Positions 44,942-58,159 are shown, counted from the stretch's first letter. The stretch: DNA of 64,000 nt from Edaphochlamys debaryana (GCA_016858145.1 JAEHOE010000126.1:124001-188000); one strand, 5' to 3'. Numbers and translations: made by a program. The notes: a model not told the origin generated them from the letters alone.

Positions 44942-46711
44942 TTACGACTGCGCCGGGGCAGCGTCCTTCGGCGTCTCGAAGCGGGTGGGGGTGTCCAGAA
45001 CGTACAGGCAGACCAGGCCTGCATCACAAGGGGACGTGGCATGTCTCAACATGTGTGGGCGGCCCTGGTACCCGCCAGTACGTGCAGTTTGCGCGCTGAA
45101 GGCAGTCCTCGGCCCCGCCTGCTGCCACCACTCGACGCAGCACCTGGCCCGGCCTCCCGAGACTACGTAGGTTCTCGCTCTCCTTAACCCCCGGTACTGC
45201 ATCCCGGATTCACCTGCGCACGAGGCCAGCGCCAGCACCAGCATGGCCACCATGCCCTCCAGCCACCGCACCTGGGTCTGTGGGGTCGCACACACGCACA
45301 CACGCAATTGTGGGCGGGGGTCAGCAAGCGGGGGTCAGCAGCAGCAGCAGCAGCAGCTCGTGGTCTAGCTTGCAGACCTTTCCGGAGTTCGTCACAGCCT
45401 CCCCCGGCGGCCCCGAACGCACGGACCTGGCACAGGGTGCCGCAGCTCGTGTAGGCGCCAAAGCCGGTGAAGGAGGTCACCAGGCTGCGGCGGCGCGCGC
45501 CGCCGGCCTGAGCGGCCTCGGGCTTGGGCTGGGAGGCGTACACAACCACGTGGTCCCCCGCCGAGGCCACGGCGGCCTGCACGGTCTGCAGCTGCTCCAC
45601 CTCGGCCGCCAGGCCCGCGGCCGTGCCCTCCTGCTCCGGAGCGACGTTGGAGCACACGATGACCACGTTGGGCGCCGAGGCGCTGCCCTTAGCCAGGGCG
45701 GCCTTCACGTCAGCGGCCAGGTCGGCGGAGGGCGCCTTGCAGCCAACCACCTGGGCGTGTGGGTCGGTTGGGGGGTCGGGTTATGGCTGGGCTGGTTGCG
45801 GCTTGCGGCCTTCCCCCAACCGGGCCAAGGTTAAAAGCGGCGGCTCCCGCCCACCTCGTGCTGGACGCCCTCGGCGTCCATCTTCTTGCACACGGTCTCG
45901 CGAATGGACTCGCCCTGTGGGGTGCGAGCGTGGAGAACGAGCCACGCTGTGTGGGCTGAGGGCACGCTTCCGGTGGTGCAGCCCCGGCCAGACTCGCAGG
46001 CCCATCCCAGCATGCCGAGCGTCAGGATGCTGGTGACCTGCCAGCCTCCCTTCTGCCGGTGCTAGCCCCCGCTTCAGCCCCAGGGCCAGCTCCAGAGCAA
46101 GCTCCTGGGCGCTGCCAGGCTCCGCACCTTGCTGACAGTGTAGGGCACGGCCAGCGAGGAAGCGGCCGTGGTAAGGAGAGTGTCCAGGCTGCGCACCGAC
46201 TCTGAGCGCGTGCGCATCACCGACGTGTCCAGCTGCAGGAGCACGCGCGAGGAGGGGAAAGTGAGCTGTACTGGGGCGACCAAGGCCCGGTGCAGCGCGT
46301 GCGAGATGGCCCCGATGTTTGGCACGGCCGAACCGACCTGGCTGCCGACGAACAGCACCACAGTCCGGCTCTCGCCCTCAGTCATAGAGGAAGCCGCAAG
46401 GCCATGCAGGCGGCTGTTCGTGGGCTTGCCCACAGCGCTCAGAACCACGTCCGTGGCGACGAGCTCCGCATTTTGCAGCACCTGTACAATGTACTGATCA
46501 GTATGTGCACTTGTCGCGAGCCCCGGCAAGGGAGCCTGGTTGCGCAGACGCGCAGATTGGCCTTCACCTGGTAGGAGACGTGCTGCCCCGCGCCTTGACC
46601 CGGCAGCTCCCGGTTGCTCCACACCAGGAGCGGGGAGGAGATTCCTAGGAGAGAGGCATCGGCGGCTAGGGCAGCTGGCAGGAGAGCGAGCAGCAGCGCA
46701 CAAAGCTTCAT
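44942..46711 (-). CDS. Type I membrane protein, V-ATPase accessory Ac45/BIG1-like
   Basis: Six minus-strand exons (46568-46711, 46128-46481, 45855-45914, 45427-45750, 45214-45277, 44942-45018) close in frame to 340 aa. A signal peptide (MKLCALLLALLPAALAADAS) is followed by ISSPLLVWSNRELPG, which resembles the start of mature Ac45/VOA1. The lumenal part includes SLDTLLTTAASSLAVPYTVS, reminiscent of a segment near the end of the Ac45 lumenal domain. A single C-terminal membrane helix is formed across the last intron (MVAMLVLALASCAGLVCLYV) with a short cytosolic tail ending in PAQS. Members of this group assist V-ATPase assembly or regulation in the ER and later compartments. The topology is firm; the family is a judgement from short motifs. 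It lies head-to-head with the NT-C2 gene. Confidence 0.6.
45336..45356. repeat. (CAG)7 microsatellite
   Basis: Seven CAG triplets lie in the intron 45278-45426 of the Ac45-like gene. It is non-coding there. Confidence 0.85.
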
Positions 46712-47168
46712 CTTGTTTTGATTGTGGGCGTCAACAGGGGGAAATTGGGGGTTAGGCCCCGAGGTGCGGTTGTAGCTGGGCTGGCTTCTTGTGGTCGTGT
46801 AGGGTGCGTTGGGGGTCGGGGGAGCTGCCTGCTGCTGGGGGACCATGCCATGGAAGACCGAGTGCGATGCGCGCCAGCACTCTCTGCCCCCGCGCTGAAG
46901 CACAACACCAAAAGCAGCTGAAAGACGCGGCAACACACACGCAACTCACGGCCCTGAGCTTTGTAGAGCCTAAAGTCAACGCGGCACCGAGCTTCTCTTG
47001 CACTCTGACGTGCACCGTAGCGCAAACCCTCCGGCCGGCCACCGGGGTCCTCCACTGATCAGTTTGTAACACTTCAGCTGGGCAGGCGACAGCTCCTCGT
47101 GCGTCCCCAGCGGTTCAGCGCGCCTTGAGAGGCAGCGCCAGCGCTGCCTCTCGCGGCACCCGGGCACC
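46712..47168. promoter_or_regulatory. Shared upstream region of Ac45-like (-) and NT-C2 (+) genes
   Basis: Only 457 bp separate two diverging start codons, so the promoters are adjacent or shared. No TATA box is evident. Long open frames on the minus strand here read through intergenic DNA. Confidence 0.5.
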
Positions 47169-50100
47169 ATGTTCGGCAAGATACTGAGAGCTGGAAAGGG
47201 CTCTCATGGCGTCAAGTACAAGATAGAGGTCTACATCACGCAGCTGGAGAACCTGCCGACCTCCATCAGAAAATGTCGCGTGATATGGGCCAGGGCCGCG
47301 AAAGTGCAGATGACGGAGTTCAAGGACGTCCGTGGGAGTAAGCGTCGCTGGCTGGGGGTTACGGGGCGACGCCAGGGCGTGGGATCCCGGCGACCGCCTC
47401 CTCATCTCCCTCGTTGTTGATTCTCCCCGCTGAGCAGGCGTCGCGTCCTTCAAGCAGAACCTCGTCCAGGTCACGACGATGTACCGGGACAAGTCGGGGA
47501 AGGTGGACTCCAAGGTAAGGGGGTGCTGGGGGACAGACGGGCGGGGCCCCGAACACACTCACGGGCCCACCGCCGCCGTGCCCCGCACCCTTGCTTATGA
47601 CGCTCCCGGAAACGAGCCGGTACTGAAGACTGGCCCCTCGCATGCTCCTGCAGGAGTATGAGTTCAAAGTCCAGCTGCCCGGGAAGTCCAGCAGCGACCC
47701 GACCATAACAGTCGGGAAAGCTACGCTCGACATGGCCAACTTCTGCACGGACCACAACAACACTCAGACCGTCCAGCTGCCCGTCACCTTCAAGCTGGGT
47801 GGCAGCACCACGGGTTACCTGAAGATGAACATCACCACGGTGTTCCTGGGGGACTCGAACGAGGACGGGATGACCGAGGTGTCGGGGATGACCGGGCTCA
47901 CGTCCGACCACGGCTCCGTGAGGGAGCAGGACCTGGACGGTGCGTGGGATGGGGTCTGGACCCTGAAACCGCAACCGCAGCGCCAAGTATGGGCGTTGAT
48001 GTTGAAGAGGGACAGGGCCAACCCACATGACCGGCGATGTGGGTTGGGGCTGCTGTCGCATTGCTTAGCCCCAGCACCTTGCCCTGTCGCCGTATCCATG
48101 CAGGCTTCGCCGACGAGGAGTCCAAGTTCGGCAAGAAGAAGAGCAAGAAGTCGGACGCCGCTGCTGGGAAGAGCAGCGGCGCAACGCCGCTGGAGAGCAA
48201 GTCCAGAAACCGGCGGCCTCTGCCGCCCACGGCAGAGGAGGACGGCTCGGACGTGGACGAGGGTCCCCTGGAGGCCTCGCCTGCGCCCGCCCCCAAGGCG
48301 GGCAGGAAGAAGTCGCCCTATGACGACGACGACGATGAGGGCGACGACAATCCCTTCGCCAAGAAGGTGGCCGCCAAGGCGCCGCCCAAGAAGCCCGTGC
48401 CGCCGCCCAAGGCCAAGGTCTGGGACGATGACGAGGACATTTCGCCCATCGAGTCGGACGATGGCTCGGTGAGACGTCGTGCAGGGTGCACTGCTTGCGG
48501 ATCAGTGTCTACGGGGATAGTGCGCCAGGTGTAGCGCCTCCTGCTCAGGGGCTGCAGGCGTTTGCCTGGGTGACTTCACAAAGTGATGCTGGCTACGGCG
48601 CTCGGCCTGGCTGAGATGAACTGCTGTTCCCGCCTGGGCCCCTCAGGACTCGGAGCTGAAGGCGAAGCTCCGGAAGAAGGAGCCGGATGAGTCGCTGGAC
48701 GACATGAAGTCGGACCTGTTTGGCGCCAAGAAGAAGGCGCCGGCGGGGGGAGCGGGGCCATCCACCAGCCGGGCGCCAGCGGCGGGCAGCAGCACCAAGT
48801 CGGGCAAGGGGGGGCACCCTCCGCCCATTGCGGAGGAGGACGAGGACTCCCTGCGGAACGACCTTTTCGCTGCCAAGCCCAAGGCAGCGCCCGCGAAGGC
48901 GCCCGCCAAGGGGGCGGCGAAGGCGGCAGCTGCCGTGGAGGAGGACGAGGACGCCCTGCGCGGGGACCTGTTCTCAGCAAAGCCCAAGGCGGCCCCCAAG
49001 GCGGCCGCCAAGCCAGCCGCCAAGCCCGCGCCAATGGAGGAGGAGGACGAGGAGGCACTGCGAGGGGACCTCTTCTCCGCAAAGTCCAAGGCGGCACCAA
49101 AGGCGGCCGCCGCCAAGGGCGCAGCCAAGCCGGCAGCGGTAGATGAGGACGAGGACGCCTTGCGGGGTGACCTCTTCTCAGCAAAGACCAAGGCGGCTCC
49201 CAAGGCGGCCGCCAAGCCAGCCGCTAAGCCCGCGCCGATGGAGGAGGAGGACGAGGACGCTCTCCGCGGTGACCTGTTCTCCGCAAAGACCAAGGCCGCG
49301 CCGGCAAAGGCGTCGGCGGCGAGCAGCAAAGCGACCAAGCCAAAGGCCGCTGAGCCCGAGGACGATTACGATGACGGGTACGGGTACGGGGCTTCCACCA
49401 GCGCTGCCGCGCCTCTGGCCTCGTCCAAGTCCCGGGGCCGCTCTGGGGAGATCCAGCCGGAGATGTCCACCAAGAGCTCTGGCGGCGCTTCTGCGAAGGC
49501 CGGGTCGGGAAAGCTGGAAAGTGCCAAGGTATGGGCAGGGGCACGGGGCAGGGGCTACGTCACCGTTGGCGCTTGTGCCGGCTCTGCAGCGAGCAGCAGG
49601 GCTGCGGGGATCAGCATGTCCGGTGCCTCCGGGCGGGGCTGTCAGCACGCTGACTTGTTTGTCCTGTCCCACACCACAGAGCGGCGGCGGCGCATTGGGG
49701 GACGTGGCGCAGCTGCAGAAGCGGATCGCTCAGCTGGAAGGGGAGCTAGCTGACGAGCGGGCGGCCAAGGAGGACATCAGCAAGAAGCTAAAAAAGAACA
49801 CCGACCGCATCGCAGATCTCGAAGACCAGCTGGCAGAGGTAAACCCTGGGCTCTTCTGGGCGCGTGTCCCCCCAAGCTCTTGTACTGCACGCATGCGCAC
49901 CACGCACCTGCACTCCACGCCACCCCGCACGCGTCGCTGCCGCGCGCCTCCTGCTCGTTGTGTTTGTGGGCGGGCGGCACCGGCCGACTCCTAGCCGTGA
50001 AGTTATAAGTTAGGCTCTGTCCCAGGGCGACCTCACGGAGCTATACGCTCAGATGAGGGACATGGAGTCCAAGTACCAGAACGAGATCAAGGAGCTGATG

Positions 50101-53100
50101 GACCGCCACCTCTCGGAGGTGGCCGAGCTGGAGGAGCGGCACAAGCAGGAGCTGGAGGAGGCGAGGCAGGCGGGCGGCTCGGCCCGCGCCGGCCCCAGGT
50201 GCGCTTCGGGGGCAAGCTGGCAAGCAAGGGTGGGGCCACGCGCGGGGGAGCCTGGCTAGCTGCTGTAGATGGGGCCGTGGGGCCTGCAACGTACGCTGAC
50301 CTGCTGCTGCCTGTACATGCACGCCCTCCCGCAGCGAGGAGGAGTTGGAAGAGCTGGAGGAGCTGAAGTCGGACCTGCGGCGGCAGGAGGCCTCGCTCAG
50401 GGCCCGCACCAGCAAGCTCGAGGCGGACCAGGCAGCCGCGCAGGCAGCCAAGCAGGTGCGGGGCCGCCGTGCCTTGGAAGCCCCTCCACCCCAGCCACAC
50501 CCACTGCAGGCAACCCCTTAACCCTCGCCTGGCTGCGCTGTCCGGTGCAGTCCGCTGAGGCCAAGTTGGCTGAGGCGAATAAGATGATCGACGACAGCCT
50601 CCTGGTGGCCACCAAGCACCAGCAGGAGAACAAGGAGCTGCAGGAGGAGGTACGAGCGCAGAAGGGGGTTGGGGTTGAAGCTGGTGGGTCGGACTGCCCA
50701 GCATAGGCATAGATGAAAGACGTAGAGCGGATGCCTTGTCGATCGCTGAGAGACCCTGACGCCTCTCTGGTCCGTCGCAGGTGGCCCGGCTCAAGCGGCG
50801 ACTGGAGGACGTCTCTGCTTGGGACACCGGCGCGGCGGTGGCTGCCGTGACGGCTGCCTCGGCCAGGGATGTTCGGGGGGCCTCGGAGGACGACGAGGAG
50901 CTCGAGGAGCTGCGGGAGAAGGTCGAGGAGCTGCAGGTGCGGGGTACGGCATGGACTGCTGAGGGCTTCATCACAACGCTAGGCGCTCTGATTTTGAAGG
51001 GTGCTACGGCTGCGTTTAGGGCAACCGGGTCGCCGGGAATGCAGGCTAAGCCCTGTGTGCCCACGGCTGCAGGAGGAGAACGCCCGGCTCCAAAAGCTGG
51101 TAAGCCGCACCTTTGTTGCTCTTGCTTGCTCTGCTGCTCTAGCACCTGTCGCATCCCGCATCCCGCATCCCGTCGTCAAACGCACACCGACTTAGGACAG
51201 CTATCAGTAAGGCAGCGTCAGGTTGCAGCCTCTGCGCACCAGCAGCACATCTAGGCAGCAGCACGGGCGGTCTGAGTGGTCAGTCCGTTGCCTGAGAAGC
51301 CAGCTCATCCTTCACAATGGCACGCGGCAGACCAACGCCGCCGAGCGAGCGGCAGTGGCGATGCTGGACGACATCCAGGACCTGCTCCGAGGCAGCGCAG
51401 GCACAGAGGCCATGTGGAACGGCAAGGTGCGGACCGGGGTCCGGGCAGGGCAAGACCAGGCTAGGCCGCTTACTTCGCTCTTACTGAAGTCTGTGGTGTG
51501 ATGTGGTGTGGGAAGTGTTGCGCGCACGGGGCTGAATGTTGAAAACTTGGCCAATGCGGCTTGCCCCGCAGGACCATGAGCCGATCGCCCAGCTGTCGGT
51601 GGGCGTGCGGACTCTGTCGGCGGCGTACACACGCAAGTCCCAGGAGCTGCAGGAGATGGAGGCACGGTGGGTGCGGGCGCTCGGTCAGTTCCGGGATGAG
51701 GCGCACAGCAGGTGCCTGCCGTGTGCCGCCTGACTACTGTTTGCAGCGGCCCTGACTCGCTAGCTGACAGCGTGTGCTATCCTGGGGGGCTCCCTCCCTG
51801 CAGACTGGCCGACCTGTCTCAGCAGCTGGCGGCCGGCGGCGGCAAGGTCAAGCCGCACGAGCTGCTGTCGCGGATACAGCAGGCGACCGCGGAGCGGGAC
51901 GCGCTGCAGGAGCAGCTGGCGGCGCAGCGGCACACGGAGGCCAGCGCGCTCGTGGCGCAGCAGCAGGCGGCGGAGGCGCAGCGGCAGGCGGCCGACCTGC
52001 AGCGCCAGGTGGACCAGCTGGCCTCGGAGAAGGCGGCGGTGGAGAACTTCAAGCTCTCCACCATCGCCGAGCTGCGGCGGCAGAACGAGGAGCTGCGCAG
52101 CAGCCTGCGCAACCTCTCCTCCGGCGCCTCTCCCGCCCGGCGCTCCTCCACCATGGGAGACGGCGGCGACCTGGAGCCGGAGCACGTGCGCGCGGCCTTC
52201 ACCACCGCAGCCGCGTCGCGGGCGGCCGCAGCCTCGGGGTCCCCGGGCGATGGCAACTGGCAGGAGTTCGAGTCGCTCGTGTCACAGCTCAAGTCTGACC
52301 GCAGTGGGCTGCGGCTGCAGGTGGACCAGCTGCAGCGGGACAAGGCCGCTCTAGAGGAGCAGGTGCAGGAGCTGCGCGCAAGGCAGCTTGTGTCGGCCTC
52401 GGCCTCGGCGTCCGGTGCTCTCTCCTCCGACGCGACGTGCGCCGCGCTGCAGGCCGAGGTGGCGCGGCTACAGGCGCAGGTCGCAGAGCTGTCAGAGGCG
52501 GACCAGGTCATCAAGGAGTGGTCCGATTACGCCGACGGCCTGGTGGTGGAGAAGGCCAAGCTGGAGGCCCAGATCGCCGAGCTGACTCAGCAGAATACTG
52601 AGCTGGCGCAGCAGCTCAGCATTGGCGGCAGCGCTGCCGCTGCCACTGCTGCGACGGCCACCCGTCAGGCCGAAGCGGCGGAGGAGCGGGCCGTGGCTGC
52701 TGAGCGCAAGGCGGAAGCGGCGGAACGGCGGGCTGACGAGGCGGAGGCGAGGGCTGAGTCGCTTCAGGCGCAGCTCACCAGCGCCGAGGAGCGCGCCTCT
52801 GCCGCTGAGCAGCACCAGCGGGCTGCCGTGGAGCAGGCCGAGGCCGCTGAGCAGCGGGCACAAGCAGCAGACCGCCGGGCGGAGACGGCGGAGCGGCAGC
52901 ATCGGCGGGCGGAGGAGCGGGCTGACACGGCCGATAGCCGGCTCAATGCAGCCGAAGAGCGGGCTGTCCTAGCGCAGGAGCGGGCGGAGGCAGCTGAGCG
53001 CCGCGCAGAGGTGGCAGAGGCAGCTGCCGCCGACGCCCAGGCGGACCTCGAGCGGCTGCAGGCGGAGGCGGGGCAGGCTGCCTCGGTCTCCATGTTCTCG

Positions 53101-56100
53101 GCCTCGCCCCAGTTCCAGCCCGCGGATACTGCGGAGGTGATGGAGCTGCGCTCTCAGATTGCTCGCCTCGACGCTGCTCTGTCGGGGCTGCGGATGCAGC
53201 TGGTCGAGTCCCACTCTCGCGCCGTCAGCCTTGCTGACGATGCAGCCACCGCCTCCACGGCACACTCACCGCCCAAGAGCTACCAGCGCTCGCCGCCGCG
53301 CGGCGGGCACCGTGCGGCTGGCAAGAGCGCCGCCACACGGCAGCTCTACAGCGATGACGAGCCGGAGGGCAGCGACGAGAGGGAGAGCAATGCCGCTGGG
53401 GCTGCCAGCGAGGCGGCGCGGGGTTGGCTGGCGGAGCTGGAGCAGCTGCGCGAGCGCAACGCCCACCTGGAGGAGACCGCAGCTGAGCTGCGGTCCAGCC
53501 TGGCGGAGGCGTCAAAGCAGTCCCAGCGGAGAGGCAGCGACAGCCCCCTCGTAGCAGACCTGCGGTCACGCCTGGCGGAGGCTATGGAGGTGAGCGGTGT
53601 GCTGGGATCAAGGGCCGACGTGGGAACGCCCTGGTTCCTTGCCCTGAGGCCCACCGCTACTAGCCCTCTCGCTCATGCCTTGCTTGCTGCCTGCCTGCCT
53701 GTATGGTTCGCAGGAGAAGTCGGAGCTGGAGGAATCGCTACAGTCCCTCGGCACGGAGCTAGAGCGCGCCCAGCTGGAGCGGCTCACGAGTGCGGATGCG
53801 CCCTCGGGCCCGGACCGGCTGCGGGGCGCCGCGTCCTCCAGCACGGACGTCCTGGAGCTGCAGGCCAGGATCGAGGAGCTTGAGGAGGAGCTGGAGCGGC
53901 TGGGCAGCGACCGCACCATGCTCACAGGGACCGTGACGGGGCTGCGGTCCGAGGTGTCACGGCTTCAGGTGCGCTGGGACCGGACTTCCTGCTGCTACGG
54001 GAGGCTCGTTGGTCGTGATCCCTTGGCCTTGCTTGCCGTGCGGCTTGGGTCTTACCTGTCTCGTGCTCGCTTTGCTGCTGCCTGTCCCTGCGTGCTCCCA
54101 GGAGGATAAGGCTGAGGCTGAGTCCACCATCGGACGGCTGTCCGGCGAGATGGAGGAGCTGGCGGAGGCGCTCGAGTCCTCAAACGCGGAGAACGAGCGC
54201 CTCTCGCTGGAGGTGCTCAACCTGCGCGACCAGATCGAGCAGCTCGAAGAGCAGGCAGGAGGGTCCACAGGGCTACGCGCCAGCCGCTCGCGCTCCCTGC
54301 GGTCCACGGGCAGCCACAGCAGCGACGCGACCGTGCCGGCACACCCGCACCCGCACGCCTCGGCCTCCGCGTCGGCGCAGCGCCTATCGGAGCTGGAGCG
54401 CGAGCTGGCGGCCGCTCGCGTCGCCGCTCGGGAGCTCATGCGGCAGGTCGCTGCGGCGCGCAGCGACGGCGGCGGCAGCTTTGGGCAGCCGGCCGGGCTG
54501 CAGGAGCTGGACGAGCATGAGGACCTGGCGCAGGCGCTCAAGTCCCTGCAGGTGGGAACTGTGTCCGGCTTGGCGTATGGACCTGGGGTGGGGAGCAGCG
54601 GGCCAGGTGGCGTCTCCTGGGGCTGGGGCTGCTTTTGAGCGCTCACCCAAGCCGCTCACCCTCCTCTGAAACTCCCTTGCATCCCTTACATCGCCTCTTC
54701 CCCCAGGCTGAGGTCGTGCTGCTGGAGAAGCGGAGCCGGGCCAACAGCCAGGCTGCCGCCGCTGCAGCCGCCGCTGCAGCCGCCGCCGCCGCCAGCCGGC
54801 CCGTGACCCCGCCGGCGTCCGCCAGCGCCGCCGCCATCGCGGTGGTCGAGGCGCAGCTGGCCAAGGCCAAGTCGCGCATCGACGAGCTGGAGCAGCTGCT
54901 CGAGGACGCCGAGATCGAGAACCAGCACCTCACGGAGCAGCTGGAGGAGTGCCTCACCGTGGGCCGGCGCGGGCCCGGCAGCGTGGGCTCCGTCGCGGAT
55001 GAGGCCCAGTCGTCCTCGCTCGGCGGCGCTGCGGCGGCTGCCACCGGCACCAGCACCAACCCCTACAGCTACGGCCACGCCACCACGCTGACGCTCTCGG
55101 CCCTGGAGCAACGGCTGGCTATGGCGGAGGGCCGCCGGGACGAGCTGAGCACGGCGCTGGAGGAGACGTCCGCCGCCAACCGGCGGTTAGAGACGGACGT
55201 GGCGGCGCTACAGAGGCAGCTTGCGGCGGTGCGCAGCGGACAGGACCCGGGCGCGCTTGAGGCCTTCGAGCCCATCCAGCGACAGGTGGGCGGGCTGCGG
55301 CGGCGTGGGCGTGGGCGCGGGCTTTGCAACTTGGACCTTACCGGACTGGCCACGTAGGCTCTGCATTCGTGCACACCACCCGCCGCCCCTGCAGCCTCGC
55401 AGCTAGGCTTGCGGCTTGCGCGCCCCGTTCGGCAGCAGGCTGTACCAGTGCCTCGCTGCCGCAATGGGGCAGGGCTTAGCGCCGAGCACAGCAGTTCAGC
55501 ATCGCACGCGCGCCCGAGGCTCCAGCCAATCGCAGTGAAGCCAACACCCGATGGCTCGCCCGCCGCAGGTATGCCGCACGCCCTCTGGCGCTCAGGCTTT
55601 CAGCGCAGCCTTGCTCAAGCAGCGCGCAGACACCGATTCAAGACACATCCAGCGACAGCCACGGCACCTCAGGCGCTTCCAGCTTCAGCATGACGAGTCA
55701 GCCCAGCCCTATGAGTAGCCAGCACACGGACTCAACCTACCAGCTTGCATGTTGAAGGCTCCAGGCTACGGGTCGCGGCTGACCCGCCATTGCTTTCCTT
55801 GTCCTCCGCTCCACAGGTCTCGACACGGGGTCGCGGCTCACGGCCTGCGTCCGACACGGAAGAGACGTACAAGGTGCGCCTTGATTGCCCGGCACGTTTG
55901 ATGCCGCCCCAGGGAACCTTGTTTGCCACGCATGCGTCGGTGGGATGTCGCTGCAGCTCGCTCCACTGCAACCCTGCTGCCCCTGCTGGTGCTGTGCGCC
56001 TGACCATCCCCATGTCCCTCCGCCTGCTGCCCTCCGTCCTTCTGCAGAAGCGGGTGGAGGAGCTGGAGGCCACGCACCGCAAGCTGGAGGCCGTGTGCGA

Positions 56101-58159
56101 CGACCTGGAGGACAAGTCCCTGCGCGCGCAGGAGCGGGCCGACAAGCTGCAGGCGGAGCTCACGGTGCGTGGGGCTGAGGCGTGCTATGCTGCCCTGTGT
56201 TGCCGTGCGCAGGCGGTTGGCATACTCATATGGCTGGCTTGAGCATTCAAGCCTTGATCAATGCATGCGTGCCTTGCAGGCTGCCAACGACCGCATCCGG
56301 GGCCTCGAAGGCGCGCTGGCGGCGGCAAAGCGGGTGAGCGGAGGGATAAATAGCTTGGCAAGGCCCTTAGCCGCCTAGATCTCGGCCTGGAGGGCCCGTG
56401 CAATGCCGCCTCTGCACTCGTAGGCCCATCGTGCTTGCCGCGCGGCTCGTCTTGACTGTCACTCAGCGTCACCCGCCCGCCGCCGGGCAGCAGGCCGCTG
56501 GCGCCCTGCCGGCTGTATCTATCCCGCAAGGGGATGGAACGGCCGGTGGCTGGGGCCCTAGCGGTGCTGCCCGGCCGGCTGGGCCCTGGGGACGGGGCGG
56601 TATGGATCCCCGGGGATGGGTCAGGTAACGGCAGGTTTCGCAGCACCATGCGCCGCGCCGCGCATGAACCCCACGCAACCCAGCAAGCACCGCACGCACT
56701 TCACGCGCAGTACAAGAGCTTGGGGGGGACATGGGTCCTCTTCCTTCCTGTTCTCCCGCGCTTCTTTCACCTGCGCCCTTACCGTGCGTTCCCCCCTCGA
56801 TTGCTTTCGCGCCTGGGCCCGTAGTTGGAGGAGGAGGGTGCCGGCGGCGGCGCTCGGGGCGGCAAGGGCTCGGCCGGGGAGCTGGAGGCCCGTGCCGCCA
56901 AGCTGGCGCGGGAGAAGGCCTCCCTGGAGGAGCAGCTCGAGGAGGAGCGGGCGGCCCGGCAGGAGGTGAGGGGTGGCCTCGGCAAGCAATGCAACGGGGA
57001 TGTGGGCCGCACTGCTCTCTCCGCCTCTCGCTTCACCGGCCGTTACTACGGTGGGCCAAGTGCGGCAGCGCCCTCTACCCGGTAGCCCTGCTGGCCGGCA
57101 TCGCCAGGCGTCCTGCCCTCGTGCAGCCATGTGACCAGCCCTGCCTTCCCCCCTCCTTTCCCCTCCTTTCCCGCCTCCTGCACCCTGCCCTGCCGCCCAG
57201 CTGGAGGACCTGATGAAGGACAGGCTGGACCGCTCGGGCGACGACGAGGCGGCGGACACCGTGGCGGCCTTCGAGGTCAAGTACAACCGCCTCAAGGACA
57301 AGTATAAGGTGGGCGGAGCGCAGGAAATGAGCGGAAGGGCCAGGGTTTGCCTGCCGGCCGGGCTATGGGCGCGCGAGCAGTTGCTACCACGGTGTTCCGC
57401 AGCAGCGCTCACGTGACCTTACCCTGCTCGCAGCCCGTCCGCGTTTCTGACCCTGCCCGGCTTGCCGCCCTTCCCCGTTGTCACCCTGCTGCTTGCTCTG
57501 ACGTGCTCTTCCCTGCCCGCCTGCCGCCCCCCTTGCCGTCCAGCTGCTGGAGGAGACGAGCCAGGAGGACATCGACGACCTGACCGAGGCGCTCAACGAG
57601 GCGCAGGCCAAGATCGACGAGCTGCAGCGCACCGTCAAGCAGCTGCAGGCCCAGCTGGCGCAGTGAGTGCTGCGGCGGGGTGGGGGGGGGTGGGGGAAGG
57701 AGATCAGGTAGACTGGCTCGGCTGGGAGGGTACCGAGCTGTGTGGCGGTGCCAGTGCTCCCTGCACGGGCAGGGCCGCCTCTTGCCCGGGTCCTGACACA
57801 ACCGCCCGCCTCTTCCCGGCTCTTCCCGGCCCTGCAGGAACAACAGCCGCGGCGCAGGGGCGGCCGGCCCCGGCGCCTTCGGCGGCCCCGGGGGCGGCGG
57901 CGCGAGCTCCGAGGAGCTCCGGCGGCTGCGCGCGGAGAACGAGCAGGTGGTGGCGCAGCTGGTGTCCAAGACCATGGAGCTGGCGGAGCTGAGCGAGCGC
58001 GAGATTACCACGCGCCGCGAGCTGACGCGGCTCAAGGAGGTCAACATGAAGCTGGCGCAGAAGGCCACCACGCTGGAGGCGCAGGCCGCCATGGCCTCGC
58101 AGGTCTCCTCCGCGGCGCCCTCGCCCAACGGCGGCAAGCCGGCCAAGGGCAAGAAGTAG
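47169..58159 (+). CDS. NT-C2 domain/coiled-coil protein (EHBP1/EEIG1-like)
   Basis: Twenty-four exons close in frame to about 2239 aa: 47169-47337, 47438-47514, 47654-47939, 48104-48468, 48647-49528, 49680-49838, 50026-50198, 50335-50455, 50551-50649, 50781-50936, 51073-51099, 51304-51426, 51572-51666, 51804-53589, 53714-53968, 54102-54551, 54707-55285, 55817-55873, 56048-56164, 56280-56333, 56825-56965, 57201-57308, 57544-57662, 57838-58159. Residues 1-177 form an N-terminal C2-like domain (YKIEVYITQLENLPTSIRKC, then KVQLPGKSS, ATLDMANFC, LPVTFKLGG). An acidic Lys-rich linker has one NPF motif (about residue 260). Six copies of an LRGDLFSAK unit lie at about 315-520. The rest is coiled coil, including AAERKAEAAERRADEAEARA. 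NT-C2 proteins bind membranes; in EHBP1 NPF motifs recruit EH-domain ATPases. A membrane tether or endocytic/actin scaffold role is inference. Exon 12 is the least certain exon. Confidence 0.85.
48691..49310 (+). repeat. Six-copy 34-aa coding repeat
   Basis: Units of about 102-105 bp encode DEDALRGDLFSAKPKAAP-like blocks separated by Ala/Lys/Pro spacers. The DLF cores fall near 48715, 48860, 48965, 49067, 49169 and 49270. The last four copies are most alike and evenly spaced at 102 bp, so they expanded most recently. Confidence 0.85.
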
